From contig DIYJ01000015.1 of NCBI GenBank assembly GCA_002428995.1, positions 1 to 64,000 of the forward strand: 64,000 bases of DNA. The letters run 5' to 3'. Within the stretch, counting starts at the first letter, position 1. Each line of letters opens with the position of its first letter. A program made the position numbers and the translations under genes. The notes beneath the pieces are model-generated. The model had not been told where the DNA came from. It saw nothing but the letters and a program-made list of their open reading frames with translations, and did no database searches. Positions 9,600-17,263 of this stretch are shown in pieces. The DNA comes from Flavobacteriales bacterium UBA6057 (GTDB lineage: Bacteria; Bacteroidota; Bacteroidia; Flavobacteriales_G; Salibacteraceae).

Positions 9600-10009
9600 G
9601 TGAGAAACTGAAGCGGATATTGCTGGTGGATGACAGCGAAGCCACAAATGCCATGAACGTCTACCTGTTCAACAGGTTGAATGGAGCAGAGCAAATCGAT
9701 GTGGCTAAGAATGGAGCCGAAGCCATCGAATATCTTACCAACAAGGGTGAAGATGGTGAATACCCCCGACCAGAACTCATTGTTCTTGACCTGAACATGC
9801 CGGTCATGAATGGCATTGAATTCCTTGAGGCTTACCGTGAGCTGGACGAAGCCATCAAAGGAGGCATCATCATCATTATGCTTACCACTTCTATGCTCGA
9901 GTCTGACGAGACCAGCGCAAGGGCATTTGAATCCGTAGTTGGTTATCAGAGCAAGCCCCTGACACTCGAAAAGGCCGAAGAGATGCTCACAAAGTGTGCC
10001 CGGTCATGA
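9596..10009 (+). CDS. Stand-alone response regulator receiver (second)
   Basis: 137 residues, a single receiver domain: LLVDDSEATN acidic pair, phosphoacceptor Asp65 in LIVLDLNMPVMNG, Thr pair in MLTTSM, and Lys in YQSKPLT, so all catalytic residues are present. It overlaps both neighbours by 4 bp. With no output domain it should act by protein-protein contact or pass phosphate to the Hpt protein encoded immediately after it. It shares the DDSEATN start with the preceding receiver, so the pair may be an old duplication. Confidence 0.92.
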   Translation: MSEKLKRILLVDDSEATNAMNVYLFNRLNGAEQIDVAKNGAEAIEYLTNKGEDGEYPRPELIVLDLNMPVMNGIEFLEAYRELDEAIKGGIIIIMLTTSMLESDETSARAFESVVGYQSKPLTLEKAEEMLTKCARS

Positions 10010-10335
10010 GTGAGCTTTTTGAGCAGCGAAAATTGATAGATCGCGAGACCTTAAAAGCCTTGCTCCCCGTCTTTATGAGGGAGATTGAAGGATTACGAGA
10101 TCAATTGAAGAATGATGAAGTAAGATCAAACCCGGATGCAGCTAAAAAGACTGTTCATCAGTTGCGCGGAGTTGCAGGTTCTTTTGGAGCTACACTCATT
10201 CATGAGCAAAGCAGCGACATTGAAGAAGGAATGAGTCAAGGGGAAATCTCCTCAAATGAGCTCGGTCAAAAACTGGATGAGCTTTGCGAAACGGTTTCGA
10301 AAACCCTGGAGTACGTGAAGGCTGAATACCTCTAG
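10006..10335 (+). CDS. Hpt-domain histidine phosphotransfer protein
   Basis: 109 residues from the ATG at 10006, in a 4-bp overlap with the receiver upstream (an upstream GTG-type start at 9994 is unnecessary). Helical throughout. His51 sits in VHQLRGVAGSFGA, matching the Hpt motif HxLKGxAxxxG. It would shuttle phosphate between receivers. Kinase, two receivers and Hpt in one unit with no DNA-binding or enzymatic output imply that the output regulator is encoded elsewhere. Confidence 0.88.
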   Translation: MSELFEQRKLIDRETLKALLPVFMREIEGLRDQLKNDEVRSNPDAAKKTVHQLRGVAGSFGATLIHEQSSDIEEGMSQGEISSNELGQKLDELCETVSKTLEYVKAEYL

Positions 10336-10371
10336 CCTGTTTATACCAAAGACTAAGCTCTCAGAAGCAGA

Positions 10372-10866
10372 TCAGTAAACATCCAGCAGTCGACAACCTT
10401 CTTCCCTGTAAACGACCCAGCCCCAGGAAAGGATACCCGTTTGCGTTTCGATTTCATAATAGTATTCACCCGGTTGGCGGAGGATCTGCATTGTGCTATC
10501 ACTCTGATCGCATTCTGGAATGAATACCGGGAAATTCGTAAGCCTGCCTTCGTACCTCAGCAGGTTGGGATTACTGTTGTCCACGGAGTCTGATACCCAG
10601 ATGTCGATCCAGCCATCTGCTCCGTTCTCGGAATAGAACTTCCGTTCAAATACACAGGTTCCATTGTCTTCGGTCGCTTCGGGACAGTAGTTGTGAGCTG
10701 CGAAGTTGATGCAGCCATCGCAATCGCCATCGCGTTTTGCCCGGCTGTCATAGTTGTCTACGCAGGCCACATTAGATCGGCAGCCTCTTCTCTTGCATGA
10801 GCTTGTAGGGGCAACTATGAGGACAACAAATAGTAGAGACAGAAAAAGACGAAATACTTGGGACAT
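10372..10866 (-). CDS. Cys-rich lipoprotein with NYxPxATxDxGxC-type motif
   Basis: 164 residues. The N-terminus (FRLFLSLLFVVLIVAPTSSC) is a lipoprotein signal with Cys at the end of the hydrophobic core. The mature part starts with about ten cysteines, including two degenerate copies of a motif frequent in secreted Bacteroidota proteins, NY(N/D)P-A-DDGSC: here DNYDSRAKRDGDC and HNYCPEATEDNGTC. The second half (about 70-164) is predicted beta-rich (YYYEIETQTGILSWGWVVY). No enzyme motif. It is transcribed alone towards the phosphorelay genes. Function unknown. Confidence 0.75.
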   Translation of the reverse strand: MSQVFRLFLSLLFVVLIVAPTSSCKRRGCRSNVACVDNYDSRAKRDGDCDGCINFAAHNYCPEATEDNGTCVFERKFYSENGADGWIDIWVSDSVDNSNPNLLRYEGRLTNFPVFIPECDQSDSTMQILRQPGEYYYEIETQTGILSWGWVVYREEGCRLLDVY

Positions 10867-10916
10867 GCTTCTTGAGGCTTAAATAACGACCGCAAAATAA
10901 GCCCTTATTGTGAAAG

Positions 10917-10936
10917 GAAGCACCGTTCACGCTTCC
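10917..10936 (-). terminator. Possible weak terminator for the OMP operon
   Basis: On the minus strand a 6-bp inverted repeat (GGAAGC / GCTTCC, 8-base loop) downstream of the barrel gene stop at 10997 is followed only by a short CTTTC stretch rather than a long U-tract. The stem is good but termination efficiency is uncertain. Confidence 0.35.
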
Positions 10937-10996
10937 TGCCAATGCCCTTAACAGTATTCAGAGATTCTCCACCTACCTTCCCGAACCATTGCTCGT

Positions 10997-11854
10997 TTAC
11001 CGCATGTTGTAGAAAATCCCAAAGGAATAAGCAGGAGCAGCCAACACTCGTTCTCCGGCAATAGCAGTGCCATAGTTGGCGGTCGCGCCCCATTGATCAG
11101 TGATCAAATAAGCGATCTCCGGTGTGAAGGATACAAACTCCAGATCATTGGAAAAGATCCCATTTGCACTGCCACTGGCGTCTCCGTTTTTGAAGGACTG
11201 AATGGTTGCGAATTTGAAAATGGTGATCAGCTTCTTCTTCCAGATGTAGCCCACTTCAGCACCAATGTGATATTCTTCCGAGAAACCCTTTGTCCGGTTG
11301 TTGAAACCCACGGAGGCAGAAGCAAATGCCGGGATTTTCTGAAATCCATAGCTCGCATCCAGTTTGATCAGCTGGTTGAATTCTCCATCGCCTGTTTGCA
11401 GTGCCTGTGTATTTCCACCGTTTGTGGTTCCCAGGGGTAAACCAAGGAAGGCACTCACGCTCATCACGAAAGGTTTTCCGGAAATGAGTCCATACTGCAA
11501 ACCAATGCGGCTGTCACCGATGCCGTTGTGCTCATCACCTTCCTGCACCCGTCCGCTCGCGAACTCCACCCGATTGAGCGTGACGCGCGAGAAAAATGGA
11601 GTGTATAAAACACCGTTCAGTCGATCGGTGAATCCATATTCTCCGTAGAGACTGGTTTGGTAAACACTTGTAGTGAAGATGCTTACAATGTCTCCATTGG
11701 CATCGTAGAATTTATCAGAGCGGAGAATGCTCTGCCCCAATTTGAAGTATCCTGTTCCTTTTGCGTGCGTCCAGCCTCCACCGGCCATGGTGCCTAAGCT
11801 GATGAACGTGAAGCAGAGGAAAGCAATTGATCGAAGTTTTAATGTGCTTTTCAT
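10997..11854 (-). CDS. Outer membrane beta-barrel protein (MetA/phenol-degradation transporter-like)
   Basis: 285 residues with a signal peptide (IAFLCFTFISLGTMAGGGW). The remainder shows alternating amphipathic strands with aromatic girdle residues and short turns (GTGYFKLGQSILRSDKFYD, VYQTSLYGEYGFTDRLNGVL, GDSRIGLQYGL), resembling the outer membrane barrel family often annotated as a MetA-pathway or generic transporter protein. It follows the DM13/BIG2 lipoprotein gene by only 8 bp on the same strand, so both are probably made together and the lipoprotein may work with the barrel at the outer membrane. Substrate unknown. Confidence 0.78.
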   Translation of the reverse strand: MKSTLKLRSIAFLCFTFISLGTMAGGGWTHAKGTGYFKLGQSILRSDKFYDANGDIVSIFTTSVYQTSLYGEYGFTDRLNGVLYTPFFSRVTLNRVEFASGRVQEGDEHNGIGDSRIGLQYGLISGKPFVMSVSAFLGLPLGTTNGGNTQALQTGDGEFNQLIKLDASYGFQKIPAFASASVGFNNRTKGFSEEYHIGAEVGYIWKKKLITIFKFATIQSFKNGDASGSANGIFSNDLEFVSFTPEIAYLITDQWGATANYGTAIAGERVLAAPAYSFGIFYNMR

Positions 11855-11862
11855 GATCGGTA

Positions 11863-13077
11863 TCAGTTAAGCAGCGCAGAGCCGAAGGTTACACCAAAGG
11901 GTTCGCACCAGATCAGCACATAGTTGTACTCATCTATCCCGATGTTCGGGGCGTCAAGCGTAAATGCACCGCTGTTCTGAGGAAGTGCTCCTACACTCAC
12001 ACCACCCGAGGTCGTATTGCTCAGGTAGACATAAAGCCCCGGTCCGCTGGAAGAGGAGAAGTCCTGAGAAAATTCCAGTTCCACTCCTGAATCTGTTTCC
12101 CGCATGGTCACCATTCCCTGTACGGTGTAGCTGCCTGCGCCCGTGAACATGCCATTTCGCATGCCGGTAGAAGCTGGAGTAACCACTACTTCAAATGGTG
12201 TACTCGTCACGTTGTCTACGGTAGCAGTCACTTGCACCACTCCTGGGGCGACTCCCGTGGCGACACCATCTTGGTTGATGGTCAGAAGTTGCGTGTTGTT
12301 ACTCGACCAACTCGCTGTTTGATTGGTGACCTCATCGCCATTGGCATTGAAAACAGAGAGCTGGAAAGGAAGCTCTTCGCCTTCACCAACGGTCATTTGT
12401 GCTGCTGAAATAACCACTTCCGCCACCTGGTCGAGGCTGGTTAGAATGTTCAGGGTAAGAGGCTCGCTGGTCAATCCCTTGGCCGAGGCGGTAATCTCAA
12501 CCATTCCTTGTGCCAGTCCGGAAACAACTCCGGATGCATCCACGGTTGCGATGCTCTCATCGCTGGAACTCCATGTGAAATCGGCATTGGCGGCCATGCC
12601 ATTTTCATCGAAGTAGGAAGCCGTTACGGTCAACTCCTCATTGATGAGCAAGAACGTTTGTGATGCTGACAGCTTAATGCGCTCCAGCGCATTCACAATG
12701 ATGAGCCGCTCAGCCATTGCACCTCCTGCAGCCGCGCTGATCATCATTGTGCCCGGTGCAATACCAGTCACCAATCCATTTGCATCAATTGTGGCGATCG
12801 CGTTGTCTGAACTCGACCATTCCACGGCTATTTGTTCTTCCACTCCACCTGCATTGAAATAAGAGGCTTCGTATTGAACAGTTTCTCCAACGTTGATCTG
12901 GTCAAAATCATCTTCATCGCTCACTCCCGCGATCTCAACGCGAGCGGTCCCTCCGCTTAAATCATCAAACTGATCGGTGCCTATGCAGCCGCTCAGCATC
13001 AGTAGAAGGACGAAAGCAGGTTTGAGCTTCCAAATGTCCCATGAACTCCTGAGGTTCTTTATTCGTGTGTTTCTCAT
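11863..13077 (-). CDS. Lipoprotein with three BIG2 Ig-like domains and a C-terminal DM13 domain
   Basis: 404 residues. The lipobox is LMLSGC near residue 31. Three bacterial Ig-like (BIG2) repeats follow with the signature WSSxxxxIATIDxxGLVTGxAPG (for example WSSSDNAIATIDANGLVTG). The last 100 residues (FTGAGSYTVQGMV, LEFSQDFSSSSGPGLYVYLS, YNYVLIWCEPFGVTFGSALL) fit the DM13 family, a small domain with a conserved Cys in WCxPF proposed to take part in redox or electron-transfer chemistry. The BIG2 modules probably act as a stalk holding DM13 away from the membrane. First gene of a two-gene operon with the barrel protein 8 bp downstream. Confidence 0.82.
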   Translation of the reverse strand: MRNTRIKNLRSSWDIWKLKPAFVLLLMLSGCIGTDQFDDLSGGTARVEIAGVSDEDDFDQINVGETVQYEASYFNAGGVEEQIAVEWSSSDNAIATIDANGLVTGIAPGTMMISAAAGGAMAERLIIVNALERIKLSASQTFLLINEELTVTASYFDENGMAANADFTWSSSDESIATVDASGVVSGLAQGMVEITASAKGLTSEPLTLNILTSLDQVAEVVISAAQMTVGEGEELPFQLSVFNANGDEVTNQTASWSSNNTQLLTINQDGVATGVAPGVVQVTATVDNVTSTPFEVVVTPASTGMRNGMFTGAGSYTVQGMVTMRETDSGVELEFSQDFSSSSGPGLYVYLSNTTSGGVSVGALPQNSGAFTLDAPNIGIDEYNYVLIWCEPFGVTFGSALLN

Positions 13078-13195
13078 TTCAGTGCAAGCTTTTTTGTCCG
13101 AGGTATCGGTTGTGCTTCCCTGAAGAAGTTTGAGAGCTTAAGTCATTACACTCCACAGTGAATTGAATTCGAGTTGCGGTCCATGCGGTGAGGCG

Positions 13196-13225
13196 AAAAA
13201 AAATGGAGCACCCCGAGGCGCTCCA
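13196..13225 (-). terminator. Rho-independent terminator of the small Cys-rich protein gene
   Basis: Read on the minus strand, TGGAGCGCC pairs with GGTGCTCCA around a TCGG loop (one G-U) and is followed by eight T residues. It lies 25 bp past the stop of the 13251-13658 gene, so that gene, which also has its own promoter, is a monocistronic unit. Confidence 0.85.
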
Positions 13226-13250
13226 TTCCAAAAACAATTGCGAATGAGGC

Positions 13251-13658
13251 TTAGAATATGTTCAAAGTCGTAAGGGTTGCAAAGTCTACAGTAAAGAACC
13301 CGCATCCCGCACAGTGTACTCCGCTCATTGGGTTTGATAAACCCAGACAGTTAGTCGGAGCAGGTGAATTCACGCGAACTGGAAGTGAACCGCAAGGCTG
13401 GCATGCATCAATGGTTGGTACTACTACAGCCCGATCCCAGAACCAGTTGGGATTGCATGGATTGATCACGACCGAGCTTCCCGGAAGAACGCACACAACA
13501 GCGGAAGGGCATTGAGCACCACATCCATCTTCCGTTGCAACCAGGCGAACAAGGTAGGCACAGTTAGTAGTGTTGGTGACGGTAACAGGGCTGGACTGAG
13601 CCCAAGCAGTGGCCACTGAGGCCACTATCACAACGATGAGAAGAGCAAGTTTTTTCAT
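13251..13658 (-). CDS. Small exported Cys-rich protein of unknown function
   Basis: 135 residues with a clean signal peptide (MKKLALLIVVIVASVATAWA). The mature part of about 115 residues has ten cysteines, several in close pairs (CGAQC, CQPC, CAGC), suggesting disulfide bonds or a compact knotted fold after export. Sequence features such as TVTNTTNCAYLVRL and VINPCNPNWFWDRA suggest a beta-sandwich. Similar short proteins are found in Bacteroidota genomes without known function. It has its own promoter (13682-13712) and a strong terminator, so it is independently regulated. No T9SS sorting domain is visible. Confidence 0.75.
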   Translation of the reverse strand: MKKLALLIVVIVASVATAWAQSSPVTVTNTTNCAYLVRLVATEDGCGAQCPSAVVCVLPGSSVVINPCNPNWFWDRAVVVPTIDACQPCGSLPVRVNSPAPTNCLGLSNPMSGVHCAGCGFFTVDFATLTTLNIF

Positions 13659-14072
13659 AGTACATTAGGTTTGTTTGGTAACAAACATAGAACAGACTAA
13701 AAATATAACCAAGGAAGATGAACGCCCGCATGGAAATTGACATCCGAACTGTGTTTGTTCATTTAGATTTAGTCTGCTGCTGAGCTTGGGTGAGCAAGAA
13801 GAGGTAAAGAATGTAGGCGCTGTTTTTCTGTCATCGGGTACGGACTTTCACTTCCGGGTAGAAGCTGGTTCCAGTGTTTGGCGAGTGCTGGGAAACCAAC
13901 GCATGAATGCTGAAATACGCACTAGAAAGTCCAGTATTCGCCAAAACCTTCGTCAATTGTGCCGTTTAAAAATTTCATCTACTGGTAACAATCAATATTA
14001 TTGCAGACTCATATGTTTACAACCAGAAAAATCTAAAACTCCTTTTTTCGCTCAATTGCAAATCCAATTCAC
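13659..14072. other. 414-bp intergenic region between divergent genes
   Basis: It contains the promoter of the leftward Cys-rich gene (13682-13712). The rest, upstream of exbB, is AT-rich near the gene, with a TATGTTTA at 14012-14019 that matches the -7 element at 7 of 8 positions. A 96-codon open frame at 13786-14076 lacks any signature and is treated as spurious. No RNA gene or terminator is seen. Confidence 0.6.
13682..13712 (-). promoter_or_regulatory. Bacteroidota-type promoter (TTG-N20-TATGTTTG)
   Basis: On the minus strand TTG at 13712-13710 is followed after 20 bp by TATGTTTG (13689-13682), a perfect match to the TAnnTTTG -7 consensus of the Bacteroidota primary sigma factor, with the expected -33 element at suitable spacing. 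The ATG lies about 24 bp downstream. Confidence 0.6.
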
Positions 14073-14942
14073 ATGAAACGAATCGTTCTATCATTCGCAA
14101 TGACCGTTGCGCTTATCTGCGCGGGACTCGCTCCATCCATTGCCCAAACTGATCCGGCTGAAGACACAGCGGCCACAGTTGCTGACAGCTCAGCAGGCAT
14201 GGTTGATTCTGCTGCCGCTATGGAAGAAGAACCTGCTCCAATGGAGGAGGAGACAGCAGCTGCTGAGCCCATGGCAGAAGAAGCTCCTGCACCAGAAGGA
14301 GGCCTTCATCAAGTGGTCAAGCAAAAGTTCATCGAGGGTGGACCTGAATTCATGTCTTTCGTTTTGATCTGTTTGATCCTCGGTCTGGCGATTTGCATCG
14401 AGCGTATCCTTTACCTCAACATGGCCTCTACCAACACTGAAAAGCTGTTGGATCAGGTAGACGAAGCTCTGAAGAGCGGTGGTGTTGATGCTGCTAAGGA
14501 AGTATGCCGCAATACACGTGGTCCTGTAGCCAGCATTTTCTACCAAGGTCTTGACCGAGCCAACCAAGGCATCGACATGGTTGAGAAGTCAGTAGTGTCT
14601 TACGGAAGTGTTCAGATGGGATTGCTCGAGAAAGGTCTTTCGTGGATCGGTCTCTTCATCGCTCTGGCTCCAATGCTTGGGTTCTTCGGAACAGTAATCG
14701 GTATGATCCAGGCCTTTGACGCGATTGCTGCTCAAAACAACATCTCCCCGGGTATCGTTGCAGGTGGTATTGGTGTGGCACTTATTACTACCGTATCAGG
14801 TCTCTTGGTAGCGATGGTTCTTCAAATCTTCTACAACTACATTGTAGCGAAGGTTGACAGCATCGTTAACGAAATGGAGAACGCATCTATCTCCCTGATT
14901 GACGTTTTGATCAAGCACGGTATCACCGATAAATCAGCATAG
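14073..14942 (+). CDS. exbB: ExbB/TolQ/MotA-family proton channel subunit with acidic N-terminal linker
   Basis: 289 residues. Unlike short ExbB forms it starts with a signal peptide (MKRIVLSFAMTVALICAGLA) and about 60 residues rich in Ala, Glu and Pro (MEEEPAPMEEETAAAEP), presumably periplasmic. Three membrane segments typical of the family follow (about 95-115 FVLICLILGLAICIERILYL; 185-205 SWIGLFIALAPMLGFFGTVI; 225-250 GIVAGGIGVALITTVSGLLV). The GFFGTVIGM segment is the conserved part lining the proton path. It uses the proton motive force with ExbD to energise TonB or a related periplasmic partner. First of four tightly spaced genes (gaps 3, 6 and 1 bp). Confidence 0.92.
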   Translation: MKRIVLSFAMTVALICAGLAPSIAQTDPAEDTAATVADSSAGMVDSAAAMEEEPAPMEEETAAAEPMAEEAPAPEGGLHQVVKQKFIEGGPEFMSFVLICLILGLAICIERILYLNMASTNTEKLLDQVDEALKSGGVDAAKEVCRNTRGPVASIFYQGLDRANQGIDMVEKSVVSYGSVQMGLLEKGLSWIGLFIALAPMLGFFGTVIGMIQAFDAIAAQNNISPGIVAGGIGVALITTVSGLLVAMVLQIFYNYIVAKVDSIVNEMENASISLIDVLIKHGITDKSA

Positions 14943-14945
14943 CAC

Positions 14946-15380
14946 ATGTTTGAAAAAATAAATAGAGGACTCATGTTCCTGATCATCGCTATTGGTGGTC
15001 TGTTCATGATCCTGACGTTTGTTGACTTCGATAGTTCCGGTGAGGAAGCCATCTGCAACCTTTGCTGGCCTACCGGTGCCTTCCTTGGTCTGGCTTACGT
15101 TCTGCTCGGATTGAGCACGCTGGCGGCTATTGCTGGTGCGATTATCGGAGCCATCGTAAATCCAAAAGGTATTAAGGGAACATTGATTGGCTTGGGAGCC
15201 ATGGCAGTGATTGTGATCATCAGCTATGTGCTTGCCAGCGATGAGGTTTACAGTACTTACAAGGGTGTGTCTGCCACAGCTTCCAAGTGGAGCGGTGTTG
15301 GACTGTATACATTCTATATCCTGTTCGTACTCGCCATCCTTTCGATCATTTATTCGGCTATTTCAAGAGCCCTTAAATAA
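14946..15380 (+). CDS. Four-helix membrane protein within the exbBD operon
   Basis: 144 residues, almost all membrane: helices near residues 10-25 (GLMFLIIAIGGLFMILTFV), 40-65 (FLGLAYVLLGLSTLAAIAGA), 75-95 (GTLIGLGAMAVIVIISYVLA) and 117-138 (LYTFYILFVLAILSIIYS). Two cysteines in ICNLCWP lie between helices 1 and 2. No family with known function is recognised, but the position 3 bp after exbB and 6 bp before exbD argues for an accessory or assembly role in the ExbBD complex; similar small membrane proteins occur in this spot in other Flavobacteriales. Confidence 0.8.
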   Translation: MFEKINRGLMFLIIAIGGLFMILTFVDFDSSGEEAICNLCWPTGAFLGLAYVLLGLSTLAAIAGAIIGAIVNPKGIKGTLIGLGAMAVIVIISYVLASDEVYSTYKGVSATASKWSGVGLYTFYILFVLAILSIIYSAISRALK

Positions 15381-15386
15381 GACTCT

Positions 15387-16001
15387 ATGGCACGAGGTAA
15401 AAGAGAAATACAAGAAATCAATGCCGGTTCGATGGCGGACATCGCCTTCCTGCTGCTCGTATTCTTTCTTGTAACCACGACCATGGACACCAGCTGGGGG
15501 TTGGCCAGAAAGCTGCCACCTCCCATTCAGGAAAACCAGCCACCGCCCCCTCCTATTAAGGATAGGAACGTGTTTGTGGTGTTGGCCAACGCCAATGACC
15601 AATTGCTGGTAGAAGGCGAACTGATGGATATTCGAAGGTTGCGTGAATCTGCAAAAGACTTCATTGCCAACCCAAGAAAAGCCGACAATCTTCCAGAGTT
15701 TAAGGAAGTTGATGTACCATTCTTTGGAAAAACCATGGTTTCGAAGCAGGTTATTTCTCTGCAGAATGACCGCGGTACTTCTTACGATCTGTACATCCAG
15801 GTTCAAAACGAACTTGCCGCAGCTTACACAGAGCTTCGTGACGACCTTTCCAGATCGCGTTTTGGAATCGGTTACAATGAACTCGAAGAGCTTACGAAGG
15901 GTGAGAATCCCGATCCTAAGTACAAGAAGATGGTAAAGGCTATTCGTCAGGTTTATCCTCAGAGAATTTCAGAAGCAGAACCAAAAGATATCGGATCCTA
16001 A
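15387..16001 (+). CDS. exbD: ExbD/TolR-family biopolymer transport protein (long form)
   Basis: 204 residues, longer than the usual 130-140. One N-terminal membrane helix with the conserved Asp that protonates in the channel (SMADIAFLLLVFFLVTTTMD). A proline-rich linker (PPPIQENQPPPPPIKD) follows, then a periplasmic TolR-like domain interrupted by an extra segment (FKEVDVPFFGKTMVSKQV). It pairs with ExbB to convert proton flow into movement of TonB. The next gene is a second ExbD, as is common in Bacteroidota, where the two probably form a heteromer. Confidence 0.9.
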   Translation: MARGKREIQEINAGSMADIAFLLLVFFLVTTTMDTSWGLARKLPPPIQENQPPPPPIKDRNVFVVLANANDQLLVEGELMDIRRLRESAKDFIANPRKADNLPEFKEVDVPFFGKTMVSKQVISLQNDRGTSYDLYIQVQNELAAAYTELRDDLSRSRFGIGYNELEELTKGENPDPKYKKMVKAIRQVYPQRISEAEPKDIGS

Positions 16002-16002
16002 T

Positions 16003-16476
16003 ATGTCAAAGTTTAAGAAAGACGGAGATAAGCACACGCCCGCGGTGTCCACGGCTTCACTGCCAGACATTGTGTTCATGCTACTTTTCTTCTTCATGGT
16101 AAGTACTGTGATGAGAGAAGTTGATCTGAAGATTGTTTTGGAACAGCCTGAGGCGACTGAAATCGACAAGCTTGAAAACAAGGCACTCGTAGATTACATC
16201 TACATTGGAGAACCTGTGAATACCAATGTTTACGGTTCCGTGCCAAGAATCCAGCTTGATGATGATTTCGCTACGGTAGAAGAGATTCAGGATTACATTG
16301 TCAGTCGAAGAGCTGAGCGCAGTGAAGCTGAGCAAGGACTGGTGACTGTTTCCCTGAAAGTAGACTCTGAAACCAAGATGGGTCTGGTGACGGACGTGAA
16401 GCAGGAACTGCGAAAAGTCCAGGCACTGAAGATCAATTATTCTACTGCCCAGAAAGCAGACGCTACGAAGTTCTGA
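16003..16476 (+). CDS. exbD: ExbD/TolR-family biopolymer transport protein (second copy)
   Basis: 157 residues. N-terminal membrane helix with the proton-carrying Asp (SLPDIVFMLLFFFMVSTVMR), then a periplasmic domain (LENKALVDYIYIGEP, VKQELRKVQALKINYSTAQ). It starts one base after the previous exbD stop and is followed by a strong terminator at 16501-16529, closing the four-gene operon. The two ExbD proteins are quite diverged, so each probably has its own position in the complex rather than being a recent duplicate. Confidence 0.9.
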   Translation: MSKFKKDGDKHTPAVSTASLPDIVFMLLFFFMVSTVMREVDLKIVLEQPEATEIDKLENKALVDYIYIGEPVNTNVYGSVPRIQLDDDFATVEEIQDYIVSRRAERSEAEQGLVTVSLKVDSETKMGLVTDVKQELRKVQALKINYSTAQKADATKF

Positions 16477-16500
16477 TCAAGAGTTTTAGTATAGAATTAA

Positions 16501-16529
16501 AAGCCCTTTCTTACCGGAAGGGCTTTTTT
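16501..16529 (+). terminator. Rho-independent terminator after exbD
   Basis: AAGCCCTT (16501-16508) pairs with AAGGGCTT (16518-16525) around a 9-base loop and the T tract continues to 16529. It is 24 bp past the exbD stop. Confidence 0.88.
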
Positions 16530-16584
16530 GTTTTTGGCCTGGGCTTTGCTGTTCTTCATACCTTAATCCCTCGAGTTTAGCCCG

Positions 16585-17262
16585 ATGAGAATCCTGGTTA
16601 TAGAAGACGAGCAAAGCGTTTCTGCCTTCATCCGTAAAGGCTTGGAAGAGCAAGGTTATGAAGTTGTTCAGGCCTTTGATGGAACCACAGGAATCAGGCT
16701 TGCTTCTCAAGGTGACTTTCACCTCATTTTGCTCGATATCGTGTTGCCCGGAATGAATGGTCTCGAGGTTTGCAAAACCATCCGAGAGCGAGGAGATTCC
16801 TCTGTTCCCATCCTGATGCTAACTGCCCTGGGAACAACAGATGACATCGTAGCCGGGCTTGATTCCGGGGCCGATGATTACCTCTCTAAGCCCTTCAAGT
16901 TTAAAGAGCTCATTGCCAGGGTTCGAGCATTGACAAGACGCAGCACAGTGGATGTCTCCAAGTCTAAACTGGCCGTTGCAGACCTTGAGATGGACTTGGA
17001 TGCCAAAACCGTTCTCCGCAATGGACAGCCCATACAATTGACTGCGCGTGAGTTTCACCTGTTGGAATATTTCATCCGAAACCGAGGTAAGGTGGTATCG
17101 CGTGTGGATATCCTTGAGAACGTGTGGGAGGTGGATTTCGACCTCGGGACCAACGTGGTTGATGTTTACGTCAACTACCTCCGTAATAAAATTGACAAAG
17201 GCGCAGATTCCAAGCTCATCCACACGAAAGTGGGAATGGGCTACGTGTTGAAAGAAGATTGA
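16585..17262 (+). CDS. OmpR/PhoB-family DNA-binding response regulator
   Basis: 225 residues. The receiver (1-120) has acidic pocket residues in LVIEDEQSV, phosphoacceptor Asp51 in LILLDIVLPGMNG, Thr in LMLTALG and Lys in LSKPFKF. The winged-helix output (about 130-225) has LTAREFHLLEYFIRNRGKVV, SRVDILENVW, VDVYVNYLRNKID and KVGMGYVLK, all typical of OmpR/PhoB. The kinase gene begins one base after the stop, so this is a cognate pair. An 11-bp phased TCTAAT array immediately downstream of the kinase gene is the expected type of binding site for this regulator. Confidence 0.95.
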   Translation: MRILVIEDEQSVSAFIRKGLEEQGYEVVQAFDGTTGIRLASQGDFHLILLDIVLPGMNGLEVCKTIRERGDSSVPILMLTALGTTDDIVAGLDSGADDYLSKPFKFKELIARVRALTRRSTVDVSKSKLAVADLEMDLDAKTVLRNGQPIQLTAREFHLLEYFIRNRGKVVSRVDILENVWEVDFDLGTNVVDVYVNYLRNKIDKGADSKLIHTKVGMGYVLKED

Positions 17263-17263
17263 C

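Noticed and set aside
13786..14076. 96-codon open frame before exbB
   Set aside because: It begins with TTG, has no domain or signal peptide, and its 3' end runs into the exbB start. The region is better read as promoter DNA.
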